Origin: Rhodovulum steppense | GTDB lineage: Bacteria; Pseudomonadota; Alphaproteobacteria; Rhodobacterales; Rhodobacteraceae | Direction of reading: 5' to 3' | Assembly: GCF_004339675.1 (NCBI RefSeq) | Contig: NZ_SLVM01000011.1 | Coordinates: forward strand, 1 to 64,000 | Length of the DNA: 64,000 nt | In this document: one piece after another, positions 28,768 to 36,504 of the stretch | Layout of the letters: each line of letters starts with the position of its first letter | How positions within the stretch are numbered: the stretch's first letter is position 1 | Made by a program: the position numbers and the translations under genes | The notes under the pieces: model-generated | What the model was told of the DNA's origin: nothing | The model's input: only the letters and a program-made list of their open reading frames with translations | Database searches by the model: none

Positions 28768-29180
28768 GCGTCCGGGTCCTCCTGCGGCCTGGATCGGGTG
28801 ACTGCGCACCGCCCGACCCGGGCGCTCGTGACTGCACCATTGCGCCGGGATGCGCTCTGTCCGGCGTCTTCGCCGCCGTCCCGGAAGTCTGCGCATCGCT
28901 CCCCGACAGATCCTGTCATGTGGGGGACGGCGTAAGCCCGTTTTCAGCCGCCCCGCCGCCCGGGCGGACCTCTGGCGGCAACTCGGCCGCGGAACCGGGC
29001 ACGACCGGCAGCCGCGTCGGCGCGCAGATCGCGCGCGGTGGCAGCCAGGAGCCGCACCGACTGGAATCGCCTCGCTTCATCTTCTGGTGCTTCGCGTTGC
29101 AAAACCCACTGTCGCACGAAATGTCCACAAGATATTGAGGTAGATCGCGGCAGGTTAACCAAATTCTCCTTTACAGACTC
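28768..29180. other. gene-free stretch before the ybjN-like gene
   Basis: About 410 nt without a convincing ORF. The left part is GC-rich and is likely to contain the promoter of the 39-residue minus-strand gene. From about 29095 the base composition falls. That part probably holds a rightward promoter for the structured RNA region and the ybjN-like gene. No clear -35/-10 pair was assigned. Confidence 0.4.
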
Positions 29181-29201
29181 GGGCTTTGCCACCACCATAT
29201 C

Positions 29202-29290
29202 TTGTAAGGGCCTTCGGGAGTTCCCGCAGACCCTGCAGCAGGCACCTAAGCCTTGTGGGCTGCCACCCAGACAGGGCTACAACCGAAGAG
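29202..29290 (+). ncRNA. structured RNA candidate in front of the ybjN-like gene
   Basis: Nested helices can be drawn by eye: CTTCGG (29212-29217) with CCGAAG (29283-29288), CCCTG (29231-29235) with CAGGG (29272-29276), GGCA (29241-29244) with TGCC (29261-29264), and GCC with GGC at the tip. The large internal loop near the outer helix recalls the 6S RNA central bubble, but I cannot prove 6S identity. It ends 10 nt before the ATG at 29298, so it could also be a 5'-UTR regulatory element of that gene. Confidence 0.4.
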
Positions 29291-29297
29291 GCCGGGC

Positions 29298-29801
29298 ATG
29301 TCGCTTTCCGAAGATTTCCCGCACAGCGAAGACCTCCACCCCATCGACATCGTCGAGACCCTGGCCGAACACCGTGACTGGGAATTCGACCGCGTGACCG
29401 ACGACCAGATCGCGATGGCGGTTGTCGGGCAGTGGCGGACCTACGCGATCACGCTGGCCTGGTCGGGCCATGACGAGATGCTGCGCCTGATCTGCACCTT
29501 CGAGATGGAACCCCCCGAGGACAGGCTGCCCGCGCTCTACGAGACGCTGAACGCGACCAACGACATGTGCTGGGCCGGGGCCTTCACCTATTGGCATGAC
29601 CAGCGGCTGATGGTCTGGCGCCACGGGCTGATGCTGGCCGGCGGCCAGCCCGTCGCCGCCGAACAGGTCGACCGGCTGATCCGCACCGCGGTCTCGGCCT
29701 CGGAACGCTTCTATCCCGCGTTCCAGCTTGTCGCCTGGGGCGACCGCAGCCCCGCGGATGCGCTGCAAGTCGCCATTGCAGAGGCTTACGGCCGCGCCTA
29801 A
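29298..29801 (+). CDS. YbjN domain-containing protein
   Basis: A 167-residue YbjN-fold protein (type III secretion chaperone-like fold), with typical VETLAEHRDWEFDRVTDDQ, RLICTFEMEPPEDRLPALYETLNATN and WHDQRLMVWRHGLML. The fold is known, but the function in alphaproteobacteria is not. The ATG at 29298 follows GAAGAGG; an in-frame ATG at 29253 falls inside the candidate RNA. It lies 34 nt upstream of proC and is likely cotranscribed with it. Confidence 0.88.
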   Translation: MSLSEDFPHSEDLHPIDIVETLAEHRDWEFDRVTDDQIAMAVVGQWRTYAITLAWSGHDEMLRLICTFEMEPPEDRLPALYETLNATNDMCWAGAFTYWHDQRLMVWRHGLMLAGGQPVAAEQVDRLIRTAVSASERFYPAFQLVAWGDRSPADALQVAIAEAYGRA

Positions 29802-29835
29802 CCTCGCCCCCCGAGGATAACAGGGGATCACGGGA

Positions 29836-30657
29836 ATGCAGATGGACGACCTCGCCGCCCGGGGGCTGGTGCTTCTGGGCTGCGGCAAGATGGGCTCAGC
29901 GCTTCTGGCGGGCTGGCTGAAGGGCGGTCTGCCCGCCGGTTCGGTCTGGGCGGTCGATCCCGGCCCGTCCGACTGGCTGCGCGCCCGCGCGGCCGAGGGG
30001 CTGAACCTGAACGCGCCGCTGCCCGGCAATCCCGCCATCGTGCTGCTTGCGGTCAAGCCGCAGGCGATGGAGGCCGCGCTGCCCCAGGTCGCGGGGCTGG
30101 CCGACGGGCGCACGCTGTTCCTGTCGGTCGCGGCGGGCAGGACGCTGGGCTGGTTTGCCGAACGTCTGGGCGCATCGGCCCCGGTGATCCGCGCCATGCC
30201 CAACACGCCCTCCGCCGTGGGCCGGGGCATCACCGCGCTGATCGGCAATGCGCAGGTCGATGAGGCGGGCCTCGCGCTGGCCGAAACGTTGCTCTCGGCG
30301 GTGGGCCAGACCGTCCGGCTGCAATCCGAGGACCAGATGGACGCCGTGACCGCCGTTTCCGGCTCGGGTCCGGCCTATGTCTTTCACCTGATCGAGACCT
30401 TGGCCGCCGCCGGAGAGGCGCAGGGCCTGCCGCCCGCCATGGCGCTGCACCTTGCGCGCGCCACCGTCGCAGGCGCGGGCCAGCTTGCCGAACAGGCAGC
30501 CGAAAGCCCGGCCGAGTTGCGCGTCAACGTCACCTCGCCGGGGGGCACCACGGCGGCCGCGCTTTCGGTGCTGATGGACCCGGAAACGGGTTTCCCGCCG
30601 CTTCTGCACCGCGCCGTCGCCGCCGCCACCGCCCGCAGCAAGGAACTGGGATCGTGA
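29836..30657 (+). CDS. proC: pyrroline-5-carboxylate reductase
   Basis: A 273-residue NAD(P)H-dependent enzyme that makes the last step of proline synthesis. The Rossmann motif is LVLLGCGKMGSALLAGWL; the family signatures VIRAMPNTPSAVGRG and the C-terminal VTSPGGTTAAAL with the AVSGSGPAYVFHLIE segment are present. The stop overlaps the next start (GTGA). A second ATG at 29842 is possible. Confidence 0.96.
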   Translation: MQMDDLAARGLVLLGCGKMGSALLAGWLKGGLPAGSVWAVDPGPSDWLRARAAEGLNLNAPLPGNPAIVLLAVKPQAMEAALPQVAGLADGRTLFLSVAAGRTLGWFAERLGASAPVIRAMPNTPSAVGRGITALIGNAQVDEAGLALAETLLSAVGQTVRLQSEDQMDAVTAVSGSGPAYVFHLIETLAAAGEAQGLPPAMALHLARATVAGAGQLAEQAAESPAELRVNVTSPGGTTAAALSVLMDPETGFPPLLHRAVAAATARSKELGS

Positions 30658-30992
30658 GCGAAATCACCTATGACGACTTCCTGAAGGTCGATATCCGCGT
30701 CGGCCGGATCACCCGCGCCGAACCCTATCCGGAGGCGCGCAAACCCTCGATCAAGCTCTGGGTGGATTTCGGCCCCGATATCGGCGAGAAGAAAAGCTCG
30801 GCCCAGATCGCCACGCATTACAGCCCCGACGACCTGCCGGGAAAACATGTGCTGGCGGTGGTCAACTTCCCGCCCCGGCAGATCGGCCGGTTCATGTCCG
30901 AAGTGCTGGTTCTGGGCTTGCCCGACGCGGATGGCGAGGTAGTTCTGATCGGGCCGGACAGGCAAGTACCGATCGGGGGGAGGATGTTCTGA
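30654..30992 (+). CDS. csaA: tRNA-binding protein (CsaA/Trbp111 type)
   Basis: A 112-residue OB-fold protein (FLKVDIRVGRITRAEPYPEARKPS at the N-terminus split near residue 20, later KSSAQIATHY and VVNFPPRQIGRFMSEVLVLG). The family binds tRNA structure and has been described as a chaperone-like protein. It starts at a GTG that overlaps the proC stop and ends in a TGATG overlap with the next gene. Confidence 0.92.
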   Translation: MSEITYDDFLKVDIRVGRITRAEPYPEARKPSIKLWVDFGPDIGEKKSSAQIATHYSPDDLPGKHVLAVVNFPPRQIGRFMSEVLVLGLPDADGEVVLIGPDRQVPIGGRMF

Positions 30993-31945
30993 TGACGAAG
31001 ATACTGGTGACGCGGCCGATGCCGGGCCGCGTGGGACCGGCCGTGCGCGAACTGGGCGAGGTCGAGATGCGCGACAGCAACCTGCCGCTGTCCGAGGACG
31101 AGATGCGCCGCGCGCTGGCCGAGTTCGACATCGTGCTGCCCACGCTGGGCGACCGGTTCTCCGCCGCGATCTTCGCCGCCGCAGGCCAGCCCCGCGCCAG
31201 GCTGCTGGCCAATTTCGGCATGGGCTACAACCATATCGACGTGGAAGCCGCCCGCGCGCTGGGCATCGCCGTGACCAACACGCCCGGCGCCGTGACGGAC
31301 GCGACGGCCGATATCGGGATGCTGCTGATCCTGATGACCTGCCGCCGCGGCGGCGAGGGCGAGCGCATGGTCCGCGCCGGCCGCTGGGAGGGCTGGCACC
31401 CGACCCAGATGCTGGGCCTGCATGTCACCGGCAAGACGCTGGGCATCGTGGGGATGGGCAATATCGGCCAGGCGCTGGCGCGGCGCTGCCATCACGGCTT
31501 CGGCATGGACGTGGTCTATTACACCCGCACGCCCAGGACGCTCGATTTCCCCGCAACGCCGGTGGACAGCCTGACCGCGCTTGGGGCGGCCTGCGATATC
31601 GTCGTCTCCTGCGTGCCCGGCGGCGCCGAGACGCGGCACATGATGGGGGCCGAGCTGTTCGCCGCGATGAGGCCAACGGCGCATTTCGTCAACATCTCGC
31701 GCGGCGACGTGGTCGACGAGGCGGCGCTGATCGCGGCGCTGTCCGAGGGCCGGATCGCGGGCGCGGGGCTCGATGTCTACGAATTCGAACCCCAGGTGCC
31801 GCCCGCGCTGCTGGCGATGGAGAATGTGGCGCTGCTGCCGCATCTGGGCACCGCGACGCTCGAGGTGCGCGAATCGATGGGCATGATGGCGGTCGAGAAC
31901 ATCCGCGCCTTCCTGGCAGGCCAGCCCCTGCCGAACGCGGTCTGA
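30992..31945 (+). CDS. D-2-hydroxyacid dehydrogenase (glyoxylate/hydroxypyruvate reductase type)
   Basis: A 317-residue NAD(P)-dependent dehydrogenase. The Rossmann motif is LGIVGMGNIGQALARR; the catalytic residues appear in NISRGDVVDE (Arg), the VYEFEP Glu region and LLPHLGTAT (His). The early segment NFGMGYNHIDVEAARALGI resembles glyoxylate reductases. With glcB and glpX nearby, it may work in glyoxylate or serine-cycle-type carbon flow; the precise substrate is not certain. It starts in the csaA stop. Confidence 0.9.
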   Translation: MTKILVTRPMPGRVGPAVRELGEVEMRDSNLPLSEDEMRRALAEFDIVLPTLGDRFSAAIFAAAGQPRARLLANFGMGYNHIDVEAARALGIAVTNTPGAVTDATADIGMLLILMTCRRGGEGERMVRAGRWEGWHPTQMLGLHVTGKTLGIVGMGNIGQALARRCHHGFGMDVVYYTRTPRTLDFPATPVDSLTALGAACDIVVSCVPGGAETRHMMGAELFAAMRPTAHFVNISRGDVVDEAALIAALSEGRIAGAGLDVYEFEPQVPPALLAMENVALLPHLGTATLEVRESMGMMAVENIRAFLAGQPLPNAV

Positions 31946-31969
31946 GCCCGCCCCCGCGCCCCGCCCCTT

Positions 31970-32045
31970 CTTCTTGGCGGAAATACCCCGGGGGTCCGGG
32001 GGCAGCGCCCCCGGCGGGTCGCCCGGGCGTCAGCCCGGGCGAAAC
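31970..32045 (+). repeat. double-hairpin intergenic element with terminator-like stems
   Basis: After the dehydrogenase gene comes CTTCTTGGCGGAAATACCCC, then a perfect 8-bp stem (CCGGGGGC 31996-32003, GCCCCCGG 32007-32014) and a second 8-bp stem (GCCCGGGC 32021-32028 and 32033-32040). I recall near-identical 'TTCTTGGCGGAAATACCCC plus hairpin' sequences as frequent intergenic elements in Rhodobacteraceae. Here it probably ends the proC-csaA-dehydrogenase transcript. Confidence 0.65.
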
Positions 32046-32129
32046 CTGGCCGCGTCCCCGCGCCCCCTTGTCTCGCCCGTCCCCGAAGGGCTAGAAGCGC
32101 GCAACCGGATTTGCCCCGCAGGATTTCCC

Positions 32130-33101
32130 ATGACCGACAGGCCGCTCTACGATTTCAACGACCGCATGCTCTCGCTGGGCCTCGCCCGCGTCTCCGAGGC
32201 CGCCGCGCTCGCCTCGGCAAAGCTGATCGGCCATGGCGACGAAAAGGCCGCCGACCAGGCCGCGGTCGATGCCATGCGCGTCCAGCTCAACCAGCTCGAG
32301 ATCGCGGGCGTCGTGGTCATCGGCGAGGGCGAGCGCGACGAGGCGCCGATGCTCTATATCGGCGAGGAGGTGGGCGCAGGCTCCGGCCCCGCGGTCGATA
32401 TCGCGCTCGACCCGCTCGAAGGCACGACGCTGACCGCCAAGGACATGCCGAACGCGCTGGCGGTGATCGCGATGGGCGCGCGCGGCTCGATGCTGCACGC
32501 CCCCGATGTCTACATGGAAAAGCTCGCCATCGGGCCCGGCTATCCCGAGGGGCTGGTCACGCTCGACATGCCCCCCGCCGAGCGGGTGCGCAAGCTGGCC
32601 GCGGCCAAGGGCGGCACGCCCGCCGACATCACCGTCTGCATCCTCGAACGCCCCCGGCACGAGGCGCTGATCGCCGAGGTCCGCGCGACCGGCGCGGCGA
32701 TCCGGCTGATCACCGATGGCGATGTGGCCGGCGTCATGCATTGCGCCGAGGCGCAGCGCACCGGCATCGACATGTATATGGGGTCGGGCGGCGCGCCCGA
32801 GGGCGTTCTGGCGGCCGCGGCGCTGAAATGCATGGGCGGGCAGATCTTCGGCCAGCTGCTGTTTCGCAACGACGACGAACGCGCCCGCGCCGACCGCGCC
32901 GGAATCGCCGACCTGAACCGGGTCTATGCCCGCGACGACATGGTGCGCGGCGACGTGATCTTTGCCGCGACCGGGGTGACCGATGGCTCGCTCCTGCCCG
33001 GCATCCGGCGCGAGGTCGGCTGGCTGACCGCCGAGACGCTGCTGATGCGCTCCAAGACCGGCTCGGTCCGGCGCATGACCTACCGGACCCCCGTGAAATA
33101 G
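32130..33101 (+). CDS. glpX: class II fructose-1,6-bisphosphatase
   Basis: A 323-residue GlpX-type phosphatase that converts fructose-1,6-bisphosphate to fructose-6-phosphate in gluconeogenesis, and in phototrophs can serve the Calvin cycle. Motifs are VVIGEGERDEAPMLYIGE, DIALDPLEGTTLTAKD and RLITDGDVAGVM, with the late KCMGGQIFGQL. The ATG at 32130 gives normal family length; the longer upstream frame reads through the repeat element. recJ begins 3 nt after its stop. Confidence 0.95.
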   Translation: MTDRPLYDFNDRMLSLGLARVSEAAALASAKLIGHGDEKAADQAAVDAMRVQLNQLEIAGVVVIGEGERDEAPMLYIGEEVGAGSGPAVDIALDPLEGTTLTAKDMPNALAVIAMGARGSMLHAPDVYMEKLAIGPGYPEGLVTLDMPPAERVRKLAAAKGGTPADITVCILERPRHEALIAEVRATGAAIRLITDGDVAGVMHCAEAQRTGIDMYMGSGGAPEGVLAAAALKCMGGQIFGQLLFRNDDERARADRAGIADLNRVYARDDMVRGDVIFAATGVTDGSLLPGIRREVGWLTAETLLMRSKTGSVRRMTYRTPVK

Positions 33102-33104
33102 GCG

Positions 33105-34853
33105 ATGGCCCGGGCGTTTCTCGACGTCGACTGCTCCGCGACGGGCCGACGCTGGACCGGCCCCACGCCCGAACAGGCCCGCCAGGCCGAGGCGCTGGAA
33201 CAGGCCGCGCGCCTGCCCCCCGCCGTGGCCGCCGTGCTGGCCCGGCGCGGCGTGGCCCCCGAGGCGGCCGAGGGTTTTCTCGATCCCACGCTCAAGGACC
33301 TGCTGCCCGACCCCTTGTCGCTGCGCGACATGACGGCGGCGGCCGAACGGTTCCTTGCCGCGCTGCGCACCCGCCAGCGGATCGCGGTCTTCGCCGATTA
33401 CGACGTGGATGGCGGCGCCTCGGCCGCGCTGATCCTGACCTGGCTGGCCGCGCAGGGCCACAGGGCCACGCTCTACATCCCCGACCGGATCGACGAGGGC
33501 TATGGCCCGAACGAACCCGCGATGGAACGGCTTGCCCGCGACCACGACCTGATCGTCTGCGTCGATTGCGGCACGCTGAGCCATGGCCCCATCGCCGCCG
33601 CCCAAGGCGCGGACGTGATCGTGCTCGACCATCACCTCGGCGCCGAGACGCTGCCCCCCGCGCTGGCCGTGGTGAACCCCAACCGCCAGGACGAGACCGG
33701 CGATCTGGGCCATCTCTGCGCGGCGGGCGTCGTGTTCCTGATGCTGGTCGAGGTCAACCGCCAGATGCGCGCCGCCGGGATGGCGGGGCCGAACCTGATC
33801 GACTTCCTCGACCTCGTGGCGCTGGCGACCGTGGCCGATGTGGCGCCGCTGACGGGCGTCAACCGCGCGCTGGTGCGCCAGGGGCTCAAGGTGATGGCGC
33901 GGCGCGGCCGCCCCGGCCTTGTGGCGCTGTCCGACATCGCGCGCATGACCAGCGCGCCCACGCCCTATCACCTGGGCTTCCTGCTGGGCCCAAGGGTGAA
34001 TGCGGGCGGGCGGATCGGCCAGGCCGATCTGGGCGCGCGCCTGCTGGCCACGTCCGATCCGCACGAGGCCGCGGCGCTGGCCGAACGACTCGACCAGTTG
34101 AACACCGAACGGCGCGAGATCGAGGCCGCGGTGCGCGACGCCGCGCTGGCCCAGGCCGAGGCGCGCGGGCTCGATGGCCCGCTGGTCTGGGCGGCGGGCG
34201 AAGGCTGGCACCCCGGCGTCGTCGGCATCGTCGCCAGCCGCCTGAAGGAGGCCACCAACCGTCCCGCCGTGGTGATCGGCCTTGAGGGCGACCAGGGCAA
34301 GGGCTCGGGCCGGTCGGTCTCGGGCGTCGATCTGGGCGCGGCGATCCACCGGCTGGCCACCGAGGGGCTGCTGGTCAAGGGCGGCGGGCACCGGATGGCC
34401 GCCGGGCTGACGGTCGCCCGCGACCGGCTGGACGAGGCGATGGAGCGTCTCGGCGCGCTGCTCGCGAAACAGGGGGCAGGGGCGTCCGGCCCGCGCGAGC
34501 TGCGGCTCGACGCGCTGCTGATGCCCGGGGCCGCCAGCGCCGATCTGGTCGAGCGGATCGAGGCCGCAGGCCCCTTCGGCGCAGGCGCCCCCGCGCCCCG
34601 CTTCGCCTTTCCGGGGATGGCCGTGAGCTTCGCCCGCCGCGTCGGCGACAGCCATCTCAGGATCGGATTCGGCGACGGCACCGGCCCGCGCCTCGACGCG
34701 ATCGCCTTCGGCGCCTTCGACACCCCCCTCGGCCCGCTGCTCGAAGCCCATGGCGGCGCGCGCATCCACCTTGCCGGGCGACTCGAGATCAACGACTGGG
34801 GCGGCCGCCGCCAGGTCCAGCTTCGCCTCGAGGACGCGGCGCGGGCCGACTGA
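33105..34853 (+). CDS. recJ: single-stranded-DNA-specific exonuclease RecJ
   Basis: A 582-residue DHH-family 5'-3' exonuclease used in recombination and repair. Metal-binding motifs are FADYDVDGGASAAL, CVDCGT, VIVLDHH and the GPRVNAGGRIG region; the DHHA1 part contains GGGHRMAAGLTV. A C-terminal OB domain follows. It is cotranscribed with glpX (3-nt gap). Confidence 0.95.
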   Translation: MARAFLDVDCSATGRRWTGPTPEQARQAEALEQAARLPPAVAAVLARRGVAPEAAEGFLDPTLKDLLPDPLSLRDMTAAAERFLAALRTRQRIAVFADYDVDGGASAALILTWLAAQGHRATLYIPDRIDEGYGPNEPAMERLARDHDLIVCVDCGTLSHGPIAAAQGADVIVLDHHLGAETLPPALAVVNPNRQDETGDLGHLCAAGVVFLMLVEVNRQMRAAGMAGPNLIDFLDLVALATVADVAPLTGVNRALVRQGLKVMARRGRPGLVALSDIARMTSAPTPYHLGFLLGPRVNAGGRIGQADLGARLLATSDPHEAAALAERLDQLNTERREIEAAVRDAALAQAEARGLDGPLVWAAGEGWHPGVVGIVASRLKEATNRPAVVIGLEGDQGKGSGRSVSGVDLGAAIHRLATEGLLVKGGGHRMAAGLTVARDRLDEAMERLGALLAKQGAGASGPRELRLDALLMPGAASADLVERIEAAGPFGAGAPAPRFAFPGMAVSFARRVGDSHLRIGFGDGTGPRLDAIAFGAFDTPLGPLLEAHGGARIHLAGRLEINDWGGRRQVQLRLEDAARAD

Positions 34854-34931
34854 CAGGTGACGAAAAAACCGCGAAATACCCCCTTGCGCAGCCCCGCCAA
34901 TTTATCTAGGAAACGCCCCACAAGCCGACAC

Positions 34932-35006
34932 GGCCCGTTCGTCTATCGGTTAGGACGCCAGGTTTTCAACCTGGAAAGAGGGGTTCGATTCCCCTACGGG
35001 CTGCCA
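34932..35006 (+). tRNA. tRNA-Glu (TTC anticodon)
   Basis: A complete 75-nt cloverleaf with an encoded CCA (35004-35006). The acceptor pairs GGCCCGT with ACGGGCT. The anticodon stem is CCAGG/CCTGG around loop TTTTCAA with anticodon TTC at 34965-34967, and the T-arm is GGGGTTCGATTCCCC. It has its own terminator and forms the left border of a lower-GC stretch. Confidence 0.97.
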
Positions 35007-35032
35007 CTTATCCCTGTAAGTGACTGTTTTTT
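35005..35032 (+). terminator. terminator of tRNA-Glu
   Basis: A stem CACTTA (35005-35010) with TAAGTG (35017-35022) and a 6-nt loop, followed by ACTGTTTTTT. The stem begins in the CCA end of the tRNA. Confidence 0.7.
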
Positions 35033-35131
35033 CTGATAAAAATTCAGCGCCGGTTTCTCTGCCTAAGCATTGCCTAGCGAAGCGACAGGCACCGAACGCC
35101 CCCGAAACCCCCGGCGAACGATCACGAAGAC

Positions 35132-35302
35132 ATGACCGCATGTCGCACCCGGCGCGTTGCGCAGGCCGCGCACGGCGAACGCTACTATGACAAGACACTT
35201 GAACTTTCGTGCGTCTTAGCCTACATTGCCGCTAAGTCGGGTGCGCTGACCTATTTGCGGTGCTTCGAGGAATACCTTGCCCGGCTTACCAGAACTATCT
35301 AG
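35132..35302 (+). CDS. possible 56-residue orphan protein
   Basis: A short frame, MTACRTRRV with a later YYDKTLELSCVLAYIAAKS, ends exactly at the base of a strong terminator (35303-35330). Base use is less GC-rich than in the flanking core genes. The ribosome-binding site is weak. It may be a real small gene or the tail of a decayed island gene; I do not recognise it. Confidence 0.35.
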   Translation: MTACRTRRVAQAAHGERYYDKTLELSCVLAYIAAKSGALTYLRCFEEYLARLTRTI

Positions 35303-35330
35303 GGCTGCCCTCGGGCAGCCTTTTGTTTTT
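35303..35330 (+). terminator. strong rho-independent terminator before the DUF3800 gene
   Basis: Stem GGCTGCCC (35303-35310) with GGGCAGCC (35313-35320), probably 7 bp with a 4-nt loop, followed by TTTTGTTTTT. It lies only 7 nt before the ATG of the DUF3800 gene, so transcription of that gene must pass or start inside it. Confidence 0.8.
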
Positions 35331-35337
35331 GTGGGGG

Positions 35338-36045
35338 ATGATCGTGCATCTATTCTACGTCGATGAATCAGGGTCAGTTGCAGACCCCTCGCAACAATAC
35401 TTCGTTTTGGCTGGCGTCGCGGTCTTCGAACGCAAGACGCATTGGGTTGAACAGGACTTGAACGCGATAGCCAAACGCTTCAACCCTACGACGCCCCACG
35501 ATATTGAACTTCATGGTTCCCCGATGCGATCTGGGCGCGAAGGCTGGAAGGCGCACCCGTTGCCTGACCGGCTCGCCGCAATCAAAGATGCGCTGCAAAG
35601 CGGTGTAGCAAGCCATCATCCGAAAGGTGTGAGACTGTTTGGGGCGGTTGTGAAGAAATCCGCGTTGCCCGGTGCGGACCCGGTTGTTCATGCTTTCGAA
35701 CAGATCACAAGCCGCTTTGACATGTATTTGCGAAGGCTCTACGCCAAGCACAACGACCCCCAACGCGGCATCATGGTCTTCGACAAGTCTTCGACCGAAC
35801 AACGCATTCAAACGCTGGCACGGGACTTCAAGTATACGGGCCACACTTGGGGCACGACACAGAACTACGCCGAAGTTCCATTGTTCCTTGATTCGCGGGC
35901 ATCGCGACTTATTCAACTTGCCGATTTGGTTGCCTATGCCTTATTCCGACACTACGAACACGGGGACGGTTCATTCTTTGATGTAATCAAGGACTGTTTC
36001 GACGCCGAAGGTGGCGTAAACCACGGTCTATACGTTCGCCAATAA
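35338..36045 (+). CDS. DUF3800 domain-containing protein
   Basis: A 235-residue protein with the DUF3800 pattern: YVDESGS (D9, E10) at the N-terminus, GIMVFDKSSTEQ in the middle and LIQLADLVAYALFRHYE near the C-terminus. The acidic residues suggest an RNase H-like nuclease fold, which is established only by prediction. DUF3800 genes are common in phage and accessory islands. ATG 35338 sits directly after GGGGG; the GTG at 35344 is better spaced and may be the real start. Codon use is clearly less GC-rich than in the core genes. Confidence 0.85.
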   Translation: MIVHLFYVDESGSVADPSQQYFVLAGVAVFERKTHWVEQDLNAIAKRFNPTTPHDIELHGSPMRSGREGWKAHPLPDRLAAIKDALQSGVASHHPKGVRLFGAVVKKSALPGADPVVHAFEQITSRFDMYLRRLYAKHNDPQRGIMVFDKSSTEQRIQTLARDFKYTGHTWGTTQNYAEVPLFLDSRASRLIQLADLVAYALFRHYEHGDGSFFDVIKDCFDAEGGVNHGLYVRQ

Positions 36046-36085
36046 AAAGAAGCCCCGGCTGCGACGGTGAACGCAAACCGGGGCT
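36043..36085 (-). terminator. terminator reading on the minus strand
   Basis: Stem AGCCCCGG (36051-36058) with CCGGGGCT (36078-36085). On the minus strand it is followed by TCTTTTTATT, so it works best for leftward transcription, that is, for something in 36110-36500. It could also act weakly for the DUF3800 transcript. Confidence 0.65.
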
Positions 36086-36504
36086 AGTTGGCACACTTCG
36101 CTAGCAGTGTCAGGGGTGTTCGCACAGGGCCGTGACGGTCGCCCGTTGGTTGGCGGGGATTGCCCACAGGGGCACGCAGAGGCAGGCCACGGCGTCAAGG
36201 TCAAGGTCGCCAGCCCTTTCCCCTGTCAGCACGTCCATGACGCTCTGCGTGGGCGAGGACAGCCGTACCAACTCCCAACAGCGATTGTTCAGCAACAGTC
36301 CGATGAGATTTCTATCGGACCCGCCAAGGCCTCCGTTCTCCACGGTGCAGTCCGCCACGAGGCCTGCCCGGACCCGGGCTGCCGCCCCTGCGACCTGTCG
36401 CCAGGGCGACGATTTGCCCGACTCGTGCTTCCGTGGCACGCTTGTGCCCGGGCGCGTCAAGACCAACAGCCAACAGCGCGCGCGACACAAGGGAGGAGCC
36501 GAAA
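36086..36504. other. island remnant with an unrecognised minus-strand reading frame
   Basis: Over 400 nt without a recognisable gene. A minus-strand frame (stop at 36110, open to 36529) reads NLIGLLLNNRCWELVRLSS and ends LWAIPANQRATVTALCEHP. It is served by the terminator at 36043-36085, which suggests it is or was expressed. Its only ATG near full length lies inside the SBP56 gene; shorter starts (for example ATG 36238) are possible. A small hairpin TCCGAT/ATCGGA lies at about 36299-36318. Confidence 0.3.

Noticed and set aside
34950..35198. Minus-strand open frame ending in QPVGESNPSFQVENLAS
   Set aside because: That end is the translated complement of tRNA-Glu, a common false gene.
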